Assembly (NCBI RefSeq): GCF_029211325.2 | Contig: NZ_CP135996.1 | Span: 1,674,001 to 1,738,000, forward strand | Direction of reading: 5' to 3' | Length of the DNA: 64,000 bases | Origin: Caproicibacterium argilliputei | Lineage (GTDB): Bacteria > Bacillota > Clostridia > Oscillospirales > Acutalibacteraceae | Shown: positions 1-7,973 of the stretch, one piece after another | How positions within the stretch are numbered: the stretch's first letter is position 1 | Layout of the letters: each line of letters begins with the position of its first letter | Program-made: the position numbers and the translations under genes | The notes under the pieces: model-generated | The model's database searches: none | The model's input: only the letters and a program-made list of their open reading frames with translations | Told to the model about the DNA's origin: nothing

Positions 1-15
1 TCACAGTTTTGTTTC

Positions 16-645
16 CTAAAAAGGCACCTCCAGCGGAAAAAAATCCTCTCCATACTGTTGCACTTGCACGCTGCCTGCAGTGGCATTGGCAAGCGCCGTT
101 TCCAAGGCCAGCAGCTTTTCGGCTTCCATGTGGAACTGCAGGGTTACGGAATCGGTGAACCGAGTATCATCCACCACAGCTCCGGCTTCTGCCACAAGCG
201 CCGCTGCCCTGCCGTACTGGCTGTATGTGCACGCCGCCTGCAGCAGCAGGCACGGCTTCATACGCAGAATTTTCGCGCGCTGCAGTGCAATCGACGCGCC
301 GTGCGAGTATGCCCGCACCAATCCGCCGGTTCCCAGCAGGACACCACCGAAGTAACGGGTCACCACCACCGCAGCGTCGGTCACATTGTTTTTTAAAAGG
401 ACATTCAGCACTGGAACGCCCGCAGTCCCCTGCGGTTCGCCGTCATCCGAGCAGTGCTGCTCACCTGTACGCAGAACATAAGCGGAAACGTTGTGCTTTG
501 CGTCCCAATACTGTTTTTTTACCTGTGTGGCAAAGGCTTCTGCCTCTTCCCGTGTGTGAACCGGCGCCGCCGTACCGAGAAAGCGGGACTTTTTCTCGAC
601 AAATGCGTCTGTGCCTGTCTCTTTCAGCGTCAGGTATTCCTTCAT
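16..645 (-). CDS. yigZ: YigZ/IMPACT (UPF0029) family protein
   Basis: Member of the YigZ/IMPACT family, whose biochemical role in bacteria is unsettled. The family signature is clear: DDGEPQGTAGVPVL followed by TRYFGGVLLGTGGLVRA in the N-terminal domain, then a smaller C-terminal UPF0029-type domain. At 209 residues it has the normal family size. The open frame continues 42 bases upstream, but a GGGAGG motif lies almost on the second in-frame ATG and is better spaced for the third, so I start at MKEYL. It sits about 100 bases after rpmE on the same strand, with no convincing terminator between, so read-through from the rpmE promoter is possible. Confidence 0.9.
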   Translation of the reverse strand: MKEYLTLKETGTDAFVEKKSRFLGTAAPVHTREEAEAFATQVKKQYWDAKHNVSAYVLRTGEQHCSDDGEPQGTAGVPVLNVLLKNNVTDAAVVVTRYFGGVLLGTGGLVRAYSHGASIALQRAKILRMKPCLLLQAACTYSQYGRAAALVAEAGAVVDDTRFTDSVTLQFHMEAEKLLALETALANATAGSVQVQQYGEDFFPLEVPF

Positions 646-748
646 TTCTGTCATAACCTCCCGCATAAAGAAAAAGGGCCGCTGCAACGCAAGGCTGTAA
701 AACCAGTCCTGTTATGCAGCAGTCCTCAGCATTCCAGAGAAAAGCGAA

Positions 749-952
749 TCACTTTGACATGCCGTAACGCTTTTTGAACATATCAACACGGCCGCTGCTG
801 TCCACCAGCTTCTGCTTGCCGGTAAAGAACGGATGGCATTTGGAGCAGATTTCAACGCGGATGTTCTCTTTCGTGGAACGAGTGTGAATCACATTGCCAC
901 AGGCACATGTGATGGTTGTATCCTTATACGCAGGATGGATACCTTTTTTCAT
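749..952 (-). CDS. rpmE: 50S ribosomal protein L31
   Basis: Large-subunit ribosomal protein of 67 residues, the normal length. It is the zinc-binding form: CxC (residues 16-18) and CxxC (36-39) are both present, as expected of the primary L31, unlike the zinc-free paralogue made under zinc limitation. It starts with MKKGIHPAY, a typical L31 N-terminus, and an AGAGGTGA ribosome site precedes the ATG. It has its own promoter about 100 bases upstream and a GC-rich leader that may allow autoregulation. It stands apart from other ribosomal genes, as L31 usually does. Confidence 0.97.
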   Translation of the reverse strand: MKKGIHPAYKDTTITCACGNVIHTRSTKENIRVEICSKCHPFFTGKQKLVDSSGRVDMFKKRYGMSK

Positions 953-1045
953 GGGTTGTCACCTCTTTCAGCAAAAGCTGCAGCATAACAGCCCGCCTGC
1001 ACAGGCACCCGGAAAGGCGCAGTACGGCGCAAACGGGCTCTAAAC
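953..1045 (-). promoter_or_regulatory. structured 5' leader of rpmE, possible L31 autoregulatory element
   Basis: About 93 bases lie between the predicted start point and rpmE. The transcript contains an outer pairing AGCCCG/CGGGCT enclosing GC-rich inner stems. L31 leaders that bind the protein are known in several bacterial groups. I infer this role from position and pairing only and have not matched a consensus. Confidence 0.4.
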
Positions 1046-1051
1046 ATTCGC

Positions 1052-1080
1052 ATTTTAACACAAACGCGGACGAAAAGCAA
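1052..1080 (-). promoter_or_regulatory. promoter of rpmE
   Basis: On the minus strand TTGCTT, 17 bases, TAAAAT. Good SigA-type spacing and similarity, about 95 bases before rpmE. Confidence 0.65.
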
Positions 1081-1098
1081 GTTTTTTATAGAATTCAA

Positions 1099-1902
1099 TC
1101 AGTTGCTGACCGATTGATTGTGCCGATAAAGCACATATTCTTCCAGACACAGACCCAGCTTGCGCATGGTCTGCGCATTATAGGTTCCCACATAGCGGAA
1201 GTGGCTCGGATCATCCTGCAAGCCGGTGCGTCCTTCTTTATCATCTGTATAGCGGCGCACAAAGCCGTAATCGACGCAATGGTTCAGCAGCCAGTGGTAG
1301 CCGTCAGAAGCCAGAAAGGATGCATCGGACGGAAACGTCACTGCCATGCCGGTCTGGTTTTCGCTGTATCCGCCCGGCGGCGTGACAGCGGCAGCTTCGC
1401 TTTCCGCAACTGCGCGCGTTTTGCCGCCTTGCTGCATATACGCCTGTATTTTTTTCTGATAGAGTTTTTCCTGCGTCTGGGCATCCACGTAGCCGCCGGT
1501 CACCTGCAGCGTGTAACCTGCTGCTTTCGCGTCCGCCAGCATCCGTTCAAGCGCCGGCACAATCCGCTTGTCTACCTGTACACTGCCATAAGTTGTCAGC
1601 TGCGGCTGAAAGCTGCTGCTGATTTTCTCACTGGGAGAAACCACTGTCAGCGCCCAGCTGTTGTCAGGCACCGGCAGCGTCCCCGAATCCTGTGAGCCTG
1701 TCGATGCTCCCGAAGCAGAGGAAGAAGCACTGCCGTCCAGAGGTTTCCATGCTTTCCATACAGCAATCCCCAGCAGAACAGAAAGCAGTAGGATTGCCGC
1801 CAGCAGCACAGTCATCCATCGCCGCAGCCGCTGCAGCCCCGCTGCGGTGCCGCCGCGCGGCGCCGTATCAGAAAGGACACGTTCCTGACGATGTTTATGC
1901 AT
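1099..1902 (-). CDS. VanY-like (peptidase M15) membrane protein, probably catalytically inactive
   Basis: 267 residues: a cytoplasmic N-terminus rich in Arg/Lys, one membrane segment at about 30-50, a Ser/Gly/Thr linker (55-75), then an extracytoplasmic domain with the overall pattern of VanY D-alanyl-D-alanine carboxypeptidases (YGFVRRY near 212-218, HFRYVG at 234-239). Active VanY enzymes carry SxHxxGxAxD, which supplies two zinc ligands, and an ExxH motif supplying the catalytic Glu and third ligand. Here the first motif reads SENQTGMAVT (180-189), with Asn for His and Thr for Asp, and the second reads DPSH (231-234). I therefore expect no zinc-dependent peptidase activity; a cell-wall binding or regulatory role is inference. 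A clean AAGGAG site precedes the ATG. It is a single gene with its own promoter. Confidence 0.75.
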   Translation of the reverse strand: MHKHRQERVLSDTAPRGGTAAGLQRLRRWMTVLLAAILLLSVLLGIAVWKAWKPLDGSASSSASGASTGSQDSGTLPVPDNSWALTVVSPSEKISSSFQPQLTTYGSVQVDKRIVPALERMLADAKAAGYTLQVTGGYVDAQTQEKLYQKKIQAYMQQGGKTRAVAESEAAAVTPPGGYSENQTGMAVTFPSDASFLASDGYHWLLNHCVDYGFVRRYTDDKEGRTGLQDDPSHFRYVGTYNAQTMRKLGLCLEEYVLYRHNQSVSN

Positions 1903-1943
1903 AAAGCGACTCCTTATCTATCAAAATCTACTCTTTGATTTCT

Positions 1944-1972
1944 ATTTTAAGCCACATCCCGCCCGATTGCAA
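1944..1972 (-). promoter_or_regulatory. promoter of the VanY-like gene
   Basis: Minus strand: TTGCAA, 17 bases, TAAAAT, about 42 bases before the start codon. It is divergent from the pyk promoter. Confidence 0.65.
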
Positions 1973-2013
1973 GGGATTGTGAGAGGTGCACATATATTCT
2001 GCTAAAAAAGTGG

Positions 2014-2042
2014 TTGCATTTTTGAATATTTTGCTGTAATAT
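2014..2042 (+). promoter_or_regulatory. probable promoter of pyk
   Basis: TTGCAT, 17 bases, TAATAT; a TATAAT overlaps at 2040-2045 but would need a 20-base spacer. It implies a pyk leader of about 215 bases. Apart from the two divergent promoters, I see no gene in 1903-2264 and no structure in the leader that I can name. Confidence 0.5.
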
Positions 2043-2264
2043 AATATGGGCAAAATTTTGAAAGCGCCTCAACAATATCTGCGTTTCCTCTGCGGCTGCC
2101 CCCTCTCAAACGTTCCTGCTCCGCTTGATTGCGATCAGAAACGCTGTGCGGAAAATTTGCATATCATTTGAAGAGTTTATGCGGCAGATGAACGTCACCC
2201 TATTGTTTCGCGGTTTCTGCTTTGCGCCTGATGAATTGATTTTTTAGAATCGAGGTCATATTGT

Positions 2265-4031
2265 ATGCGTAAAACAAAAATCATTTGTACGCTTGGACCT
2301 GCCACTGACGACAAAAACGTTCTGCGCGGGCTGATGCTCGCCGGAATGGATGTGGCTCGTGTCAACTTTTCGCACGGTTCCCATGAGGAACATCAGGTGC
2401 GGATTGACACGGTGAAAGAACTGCGTGAAGAACTGGGACTTCCGGTGGCACTTCTGCTGGATACCAAAGGTCCCGAAATCCGTACGCTTGACTTCCCCAA
2501 GCCGGTTGATCTGGTGGACGGTCAGAAATACATTTTAACAACCGAAGATGTGCCGGGTGACAACACCCGCTGCGGCATCACCTTCAAAAACCTGCCCAAT
2601 GAAGTGTTCCCCGGCACCCGCATCCTGATTGACGACGGTCTGGTTGAGCTGCGCGTTGACGAAGCAACAAACACGGAAGTGTTTTGCACAGTCATGAACG
2701 GTGGCCGCATCAACAAGCATAAGGGCATCAACATTCCGGGTGTTAACCTTTCGTTGCCTTTCCTGAGCGAGCAGGACAAGTCCGACATTGCGTTTGGCGT
2801 TGAGCAAGATTTTGATATGATTGCCGCTTCCTTTGTCCGGTGTGCAGACGACATTATCAGCCTGCGCAGCGAATTGGAGAAAAACGGGAACCACGATATG
2901 CAGGTCATCAGCAAGATTGAAAGCACCGGCGGCGTAGAAAACATTGACGATATCATCCGTGTTTCCGACGGTATCATGGTTGCACGCGGCGACCTCGGTG
3001 TAGAAGTTCCCATGGAAGAAGTACCGGTTCTGCAAAAAGAAATTATCAGCAAAGTTTTTGCTGCCGGCAAGTTGGCGATAACAGCCACCCAGATGCTGGA
3101 CTCCATGATTCAGCATCCGCGCCCGACCCGTGCGGAAGCAACCGACGTTGCCAATGCTGTTTATGACGGCACCAGCGCTATCATGCTCTCCGGCGAAACA
3201 GCCGCGGGCAAATACCCGGTGGAAGCAGTCAAAACCATGGCACGCATTGCTGAGCGCACCGAGCGTAGCATTGACTATACCCGCCGCTTCCGCACCAGCA
3301 CCTGGACGGAAAAGAGCGATGTAACTTCCGCCATTTCGCACGCGACCTGCACAACCGCACATGACCTCGGTGCCGCCGCCATCATGACCGTTACGAAATC
3401 CGGTCGGACAGCACGCACCATTTCCAAGTACCGCCCAGCCTGCCCCATCATCAGCGGCACCACAAGCCGCAAGGTTTGGTACCAGATGAACCTTTCCTGG
3501 GGTGTAATTCCGATCATGGTTGACGAAAAGAAGAACACAGACGAGCTTTTCGACCATGTTGTAAACATCGCACGCAAACAGGGGCTGGTCAAGGACGGCG
3601 ACCTGACCGTCATTACCGCGGGCGTCCCGCTGGGCATTTCCGGCACCACAAATCTGGTCAAGGTACAGCTGGTTGGTGACGTTCTGGTAACCGGCGCCGG
3701 CATTTCCCTGGGCTCCATATGCAGCAACCTCTGCGTTTGCAAAAACCAGGCGGAGCTTGCACAGAATTTTCACACCGGCGACATCATCGTTGTGCCAAGT
3801 ACCAGCAACGACATCATGAAATATATGCGGAAGGCTTCCGGTATTATCACTGAGGAGCAGGGCATGAACTCGCATGCAGCAATTGTGGGGCTTTCGCTGA
3901 ACAAACCCGTAATTGTCGGCGCAGAAAACGCGACCAAGATTCTGCGCAGCGGCGTAACCGTAACGCTGGACTCTGACCGCGGCATTGTTTATAACGGTGT
4001 GGAAAAAGCACCGGTCACCGCAAAAAAGTAA
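2265..4031 (+). CDS. pyk: pyruvate kinase with C-terminal PEP-utiliser domain
   Basis: Catalyses PEP + ADP to pyruvate + ATP, the last step of glycolysis. 588 residues, longer than the roughly 470 of the E. coli type because it carries the extra C-terminal domain also seen in Bacillus. Visible signatures are TLGPAT and RVNFSHG near the N-terminus, ISKIESTGGVENID with the catalytic Lys, MVARGDLGVEVP, and MLDSMIQHPRPTRAEATDVA. The extra domain (about 495-575) resembles the swivelling phosphohistidine domain of PEP-utilising enzymes and keeps a His in GMNSHAAIVG. GAGGT lies 8 bases before the ATG. It is monocistronic, with its own promoter and a strong terminator. No pfkA is adjacent, unlike in many Firmicutes. 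Confidence 0.97.
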   Translation: MRKTKIICTLGPATDDKNVLRGLMLAGMDVARVNFSHGSHEEHQVRIDTVKELREELGLPVALLLDTKGPEIRTLDFPKPVDLVDGQKYILTTEDVPGDNTRCGITFKNLPNEVFPGTRILIDDGLVELRVDEATNTEVFCTVMNGGRINKHKGINIPGVNLSLPFLSEQDKSDIAFGVEQDFDMIAASFVRCADDIISLRSELEKNGNHDMQVISKIESTGGVENIDDIIRVSDGIMVARGDLGVEVPMEEVPVLQKEIISKVFAAGKLAITATQMLDSMIQHPRPTRAEATDVANAVYDGTSAIMLSGETAAGKYPVEAVKTMARIAERTERSIDYTRRFRTSTWTEKSDVTSAISHATCTTAHDLGAAAIMTVTKSGRTARTISKYRPACPIISGTTSRKVWYQMNLSWGVIPIMVDEKKNTDELFDHVVNIARKQGLVKDGDLTVITAGVPLGISGTTNLVKVQLVGDVLVTGAGISLGSICSNLCVCKNQAELAQNFHTGDIIVVPSTSNDIMKYMRKASGIITEEQGMNSHAAIVGLSLNKPVIVGAENATKILRSGVTVTLDSDRGIVYNGVEKAPVTAKK

Positions 4032-4057
4032 GCTAACAGCTTTCTGTGTATAAAGAA

Positions 4058-4098
4058 ACGACCGATTGGAGGTTCTCGCCTCCTATCGGTCGTTTTTT
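4058..4098 (+). terminator. intrinsic terminator of pyk
   Basis: Stem ACGACCGAT..GGAGG / CCTCC..ATCGGTCGT with a small loop, followed by six T. Confidence 0.9.
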
Positions 4099-4137
4099 GA
4101 TTGCAGACCGGCCGCCTGCAGCACATGCAGGAGCGCT

Positions 4138-4551
4138 TTATGTAGCAGCTCCATGAGAAACCTGTGCTGCTGCCGACGGCAAATCCATTGTACGGTGATT
4201 CGGCTGTTCTGTCAATCCGAAGCTGACAGAAAGGGCGCGGTCAACTGCCGCCATGCCCTCCTCACCAAGACGCCCCATATGTTCGCGCAGGCGATGTTTA
4301 TCTAAAGTACGAACCTGCTCCAGCAGGACAATACTGTCCCGAGAGAGCCCTGTGGCGGCGGCGTTCAGGTGAATATGCGTGGGCAGTTCCGTTTTTCCGC
4401 GCTGGCTGGTGATTGCCGCGGCAATCACCGTGGGGCTGAAACGGTTTCCCACGTCATTCTGAATAATCAGCACCGGCCTTACGCCGCCCTGCTCTGAGCC
4501 GACGACCGGACTTAAATCCGCGTAAAAAATGTCTCCACGTTTGACTTGCAT
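4138..4551 (-). CDS. ndoA: MazF/PemK-type endoribonuclease (EndoA-like)
   Basis: Sequence-specific mRNA interferase of the Bacillus EndoA type. 137 residues from the chosen start MQVKRGDIFYADLSP; the family core VGSEQGGVRPVLIIQND carries the conserved Arg, and AAITSQ carries the active-site Thr/Ser. An upstream in-frame ATG exists, but GGAG sits 10 bases before MQVKRG, so I use the inner start. It is the last gene of the DUF6106-like/acpS/nnrD operon; Bacillus has acpS-ydcC-alr-ndoAI-ndoA. Here no antitoxin gene lies in the 133 bases before it. The C-terminal 20 residues are Ala/Ser/His-rich and look poorly conserved. Confidence 0.9.
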   Translation of the reverse strand: MQVKRGDIFYADLSPVVGSEQGGVRPVLIIQNDVGNRFSPTVIAAAITSQRGKTELPTHIHLNAAATGLSRDSIVLLEQVRTLDKHRLREHMGRLGEEGMAAVDRALSVSFGLTEQPNHRTMDLPSAAAQVSHGAAT

Positions 4552-4684
4552 AACACTCACGCTCCGCATTGATTTTCTGCAGATATCATTGGCACAAATA
4601 CCAGATTTTATACATCTGTATCCTTTGCCCTCAGTGTATGCAATTCTGTGGATTTTGGCGATTCTTCCAGAATTGAAGCAACCG

Positions 4685-5530
4685 CTACCGGCAGCGCTCT
4701 ATCTCCAAGAAAATCTCTGGAAGTTCGTCCAGCAGGTCGTGCGGAAGCATTGCCTGCTGTGACAGACGCGCGGCACAGCGGTCCCCTGCAAGTCCGTGCA
4801 GGTAAACAGCGGCGCAGGCTGCAACAAACGGATCTGCTTTCTGTGCAAGAAACGCACCCAGCATTCCCGCAAGCAAATCACCGCTTCCGCCACGCGCCAT
4901 GCCGGGATTGCCGGTTGGGTTTTGCAGAATGCTTCCGTCTGGCGCTGCAACGAGCGTACCAGCACCCTTTAAGACCAGAACCACACCGTGCTGCTTGGCA
5001 AACCGCGCAGCAGTGCCCGCCCGGTCTGCCTGCACCTGCTGCACCGTACAGTCGAGCAGCCGTGCCATTTCACCGGGATGTGGCGTTAGAACCGCCGGTA
5101 CGGAAAGGGTATCTAATACCGAAACATCTTCAGCAATGCAGCTCAGCGCGTCCGCATCCAGAACCAGCGGCACCTGAACCTGAGAAAGCAATTGCCGCAC
5201 CCACTCCAGATGTTTGGTGGAAAAGCCGCAACCGAAGACACAGGCAGTCGCTTTCTTCAAGGCCTGTAAAACCGGTGAAAAATCCTCTTGATAAACTGTG
5301 TAGACTGGCTCTGGCAGGCGCGCCGCCACAATCGGATAAATGCCTGCCGGCAGCGCCGCATCCACCAAACCGGCGCCACAGCGCAGAGCAGCACCGGCGC
5401 AGAGCATTGCCGCCCCCGCCATTCCTGTGCTGCCGCAGACGCATAGCAGTCTGCCAAAAGTGCCTTTATTGCTTTCTTTCGGGCGTTCGGGTACGACCGA
5501 TGCCGCCATCTCCCAAGAGATCTGTTCCAC
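4685..5530 (-). CDS. nnrD: ADP-dependent (S)-NAD(P)H-hydrate dehydratase
   Basis: Repairs hydrated NAD(P)H using ADP. A ribokinase-like fold of 281 residues: KGTFGRLLCVCGS at the N-terminus, TPHPGEMARLL in the middle, and the C-terminal NPTGNPGMARGGSGDLL, whose GSGD loop holds the catalytic Asp. The epimerase (YjeF N-terminal) domain, fused in many bacteria, is absent, so this is the stand-alone dehydratase. I take the GTG at 5530, which is preceded by AAGGAAGGGGAAAGG; the frame is open to 5563. With this start the gene overlaps the end of acpS by 65 bases, unusually long. It is co-transcribed with acpS upstream and ndoA downstream. Confidence 0.9.
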   Translation of the reverse strand: MEQISWEMAASVVPERPKESNKGTFGRLLCVCGSTGMAGAAMLCAGAALRCGAGLVDAALPAGIYPIVAARLPEPVYTVYQEDFSPVLQALKKATACVFGCGFSTKHLEWVRQLLSQVQVPLVLDADALSCIAEDVSVLDTLSVPAVLTPHPGEMARLLDCTVQQVQADRAGTAARFAKQHGVVLVLKGAGTLVAAPDGSILQNPTGNPGMARGGSGDLLAGMLGAFLAQKADPFVAACAAVYLHGLAGDRCAARLSQQAMLPHDLLDELPEIFLEIERCR

Positions 5531-5903
5531 TGTGCCTTTCCCCTTCCTTTTGCTCGCCCACAACGACCGCCGCCGCCAAGCCGGCTGTATGCGTCACACT
5601 GACAGAAAACGTCCAATCCGCTGCCAGTACTGCCGCTCGACCGGAAAGGTGCAGATACGGCGCGCCGCTTTCCGCACGGAGCAGTTCCACCTCAGACAAA
5701 AGAAAGCCGCGCAGACCGGTACCCATGGCTTTTGCAAACGCCTCCTTTGCACAAAAGGAAGCCGCTACGCTTTGTGCAGGAAATCCGCGCTTTTGCAGCT
5801 GCGCATACTCCTGCCTGCCCAGGATTCTGCTGCAAAAACGCGGATTTCGCATAGAACGCCGAATGCGGGGAATTTCACACAGATCAATTCCAACCGCTGT
5901 CAT
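5466..5903 (-). CDS. acpS: holo-[acyl-carrier-protein] synthase
   Basis: Transfers 4'-phosphopantetheine from CoA to acyl carrier protein. 145 residues with the two metal/CoA-binding signatures VGIDLCEIPRI (Asp) and FCAKEAFAKAMGTG (Glu, Lys). The conserved core ends at about residue 120 (HTAGLAAAVVVGEQ); the last 25 or so residues are charged, not family-like, and coincide with the overlap with nnrD, so they may be a dispensable read-through tail. The start overlaps the end of the upstream membrane-protein gene by ATGA, indicating translational coupling. Confidence 0.93.
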   Translation of the reverse strand: MTAVGIDLCEIPRIRRSMRNPRFCSRILGRQEYAQLQKRGFPAQSVAASFCAKEAFAKAMGTGLRGFLLSEVELLRAESGAPYLHLSGRAAVLAADWTFSVSVTHTAGLAAAVVVGEQKEGERHSGTDLLGDGGIGRTRTPERKQ

Positions 5904-6433
5904 TTGTGCTGCTGTACCTTCGGAAGCGCAGAAACATCTACAGTGCGCTTTAAGGAAGTCCTGACCGCATTCATAACCCGCTCGTCCGGACTGAAGACAA
6001 CCAGTGCCGTACCGTACTTATCAAAATGACCGGTCAAGTACCACTCACCGCCTGCGCCGCCGGCGGTAACTCCCACCTGATAGGTTGCGTCAAAGTGGCG
6101 GCCGGCAAGCTTCTGTGCGTCATACTGCCCGACTTCCTCCACATCATGCAGGTCAATGGAAAACTGGCGCTTGCGCTTGCGGCGGTGAATGATTTTATCG
6201 CAGGTGAAATCTCCGTTTGTAATGCTGTACTCAAACTCCCAGTCCAGCGAAGTGATGATATAGTAAAGGCCGACGCAGATTCCCACCAGAATCAGCAAAC
6301 CGAACATAATAAGTTCCTTAATCATCATGGTCAGCGTCAAGACCAGCAGAGCGCCTACCATGGCGGCCGCCATGATGGCGATATCCTTCCCGCTCATCTT
6401 TCGTTTGATTATCTGTTCGCAGAAAATGTCCAT
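5900..6433 (-). CDS. two-TM membrane protein with PH-like C-terminus (DUF6106-like)
   Basis: 177 residues. Two adjacent hydrophobic segments at about 20-60 are followed by a soluble domain (70-165) with alternating beta-like pattern and an RRKRKR cluster, the layout of small bacterial PH-like membrane proteins. The opening MDIFCEQIIKRK resembles DUF6106 proteins that I recall from Clostridia; this is not checked. A TTG two codons upstream lies nearer the GGAGG site (5 bases) than the ATG (11 bases), so either could be used. It is first in the operon with acpS, nnrD and ndoA. Function unknown. Confidence 0.75.
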   Translation of the reverse strand: MDIFCEQIIKRKMSGKDIAIMAAAMVGALLVLTLTMMIKELIMFGLLILVGICVGLYYIITSLDWEFEYSITNGDFTCDKIIHRRKRKRQFSIDLHDVEEVGQYDAQKLAGRHFDATYQVGVTAGGAGGEWYLTGHFDKYGTALVVFSPDERVMNAVRTSLKRTVDVSALPKVQQHK

Positions 6434-6474
6434 TACCAATGTTTCCTCCGATGCCCTGAATTCGATTTTTCTTT

Positions 6475-6503
6475 ATTGTAGCATAGAAACCGCACAATTA
6501 CAA
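6475..6503 (-). promoter_or_regulatory. promoter of the DUF6106-like/acpS/nnrD/ndoA operon
   Basis: Minus strand: TTGTAA, 17 bases, TACAAT, with an upstream TGC that makes an extended -10. It lies about 42 bases before the first gene. Confidence 0.65.
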
Positions 6504-6569
6504 ACAAAATTCCTGCAGGGAATTGGGAATTTTATAAAAACCATCGCAGCGAATTCTGTATTTCGAGCC

Positions 6570-6598
6570 TTGCAATTCCGCTGTGTGCGTGTTATAAT
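6570..6598 (+). promoter_or_regulatory. promoter of pheST
   Basis: TTGCAA, 17 bases, TATAAT, immediately before the T-box leader. Confidence 0.85.
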
Positions 6599-6604
6599 GA
6601 AAAA

Positions 6605-6872
6605 AATTCTATTCCAGACAGATACAAACGCTGTGAGGAAGGAAGTAGCACCCAAACGCAGGCACAGAGAGAGTATGTCACCGGCTGAAAGCATACTTGC
6701 CCGCAGCGGGACTGTGAAGTTCCCTTCTGAGCGGCTTCGCTGAACCACCCGTGCTGACCGGGAAGTAGGCGAAGACGGCAGGGCTCCGTTAACAGCCGCA
6801 GAAGTGAAAATACAGGGTGGTACCGCGAAGTCATAGCCTTCGCCCCTTTTTATGGGGGCGGAGGCTTTTTGA
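6605..6872 (+). promoter_or_regulatory. T-box leader (tRNA-Phe-responsive) of pheST
   Basis: Transcription-antitermination leader that reads uncharged tRNA. The T-box core AGGGTGGTACCGCG is at 6814-6827. A candidate specifier TTC (Phe) is at 6720-6722, in the GAAGTTC context expected at the specifier loop, and it agrees with the downstream genes. The terminator that the antiterminator competes with is at 6836-6870 (GCCTTCGCCCC / GGGGGCGGAGGC then T). When uncharged tRNA-Phe is abundant, pheST should be read through. Confidence 0.95.
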
Positions 6873-6900
6873 TTGGCAAATGAAAGGATGAAGATTGTAA

Positions 6901-7923
6901 ATGTTAAAAGATGAACTGCAGGCGATTGGCAGCAAAGCGCTGCAGGAACTGCACAGCGCTGACACGCAGAAGCTTCTGGAGGAACTGCGCGTACGCTATC
7001 TCGGCAAAAAAGGCTCGCTGACCTCCATTCTCAAGCAGATGAAGGCGCTTTCCAATGAAGAGCGGCCTGTCGTGGGCAAGCTGGCAAATGAAGTGCGCAC
7101 CAACATCGAATCGGCACTCGCTGACCGCGCGGAAGAACTGAAAAAACTGGAACTGGAACACCGGCTGCAGGCAGAGTCTATTGATGTGACCATGCCTGGT
7201 CCCAAGCAGGAGATTGGGCACCGGCACCCGCTGTCCGTCACTCTGGAAAACCTGGAGGAAATTTTTTTGGGTATGGGCTTCAGCATTGCAGAAGGCCCCG
7301 AAGTAGAATATGACTACTATAATTTTGAAGCGTTAAACATTCCGAAAGACCACCCGGCTCGCGATGATCAGGACACCTTTTATATTACAGACAACATCCT
7401 GCTGCGCTCACAAACCAGCCCGGTGCAGGTGCGCACCATGGAAAAGCAGAAGCCGCCGATCCGCATTATCGCGCCGGGACGTGTTTACCGCAGCGACGCA
7501 GTGGACGCGACGCATTCTCCCCTGTTTCATCAGGTGGAAGGCTTGGTTGTGGACAAAGGCATCACTTTTGCAGACTTAAAAGGCACGCTGGAAACGTTCA
7601 TCAAGCGCCTTTATGGCGAAGATAGTGTTGTCCGCTTCCGTCCGCACCACTTCCCCTTTACCGAGCCCAGCGCGGAAGTGGATATGCAGTGCTTTCATTG
7701 CCACGGAACGGGCTGCCGTATCTGCAAGGGCGAGGGTTGGATTGAAATCCTCGGCTGCGGCATGGTGCACCCGAAGGTGCTTTCAAACTGCGGCATTGAC
7801 CCGGAAGAATACGCTGGATTTGCGTTTGGCATCGGTCTGGAACGCATTGCCCAGCGGCAATTTAATGTGGACGATATGCGTCTTTACTACGAAAACGATG
7901 TGCGTTTTCTAGAGCAGTTCTAA
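6901..7923 (+). CDS. pheS: phenylalanyl-tRNA synthetase, alpha subunit
   Basis: Catalytic subunit of the alpha2-beta2 enzyme that charges tRNA-Phe. 340 residues: an N-terminal coiled coil (1-90) that contacts tRNA, then the class II core with motif 2 in [16 protein letters not shown] and the Phe-pocket region [17 protein letters not shown] Cys-rich [17 protein letters not shown] insert follows, typical of the Firmicute form, and motif 3 is in [12 protein letters not shown]. It is translated 50 bases ahead of pheT and controlled by the T-box. Confidence 0.98.
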   Translation: MLKDELQAIGSKALQELHSADTQKLLEELRVRYLGKKGSLTSILKQMKALSNEERPVVGKLANEVRTNIESALADRAEELKKLELEHRLQAESIDVTMPGPKQEIGHRHPLSVTLENLEEIFLGMGFSIAEGPEVEYDYYNFEALNIPKDHPARDDQDTFYITDNILLRSQTSPVQVRTMEKQKPPIRIIAPGRVYRSDAVDATHSPLFHQVEGLVVDKGITFADLKGTLETFIKRLYGEDSVVRFRPHHFPFTEPSAEVDMQCFHCHGTGCRICKGEGWIEILGCGMVHPKVLSNCGIDPEEYAGFAFGIGLERIAQRQFNVDDMRLYYENDVRFLEQF

Positions 7924-7973
7924 GCAGGCGTTCGTATAGATTTATTACTGGAAAGTGTGGGAGCAATCATAAA

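Noticed and set aside
2535..3875. 446-residue minus-strand frame opposite pyk
   Set aside because: Shadow of pyk: pyk has every family motif and a ribosome site; this frame has neither.
4648..5964. 438-residue plus-strand frame opposite nnrD/acpS
   Set aside because: Arg/Pro/Cys-rich translation without family features; lies antisense to two clear genes.
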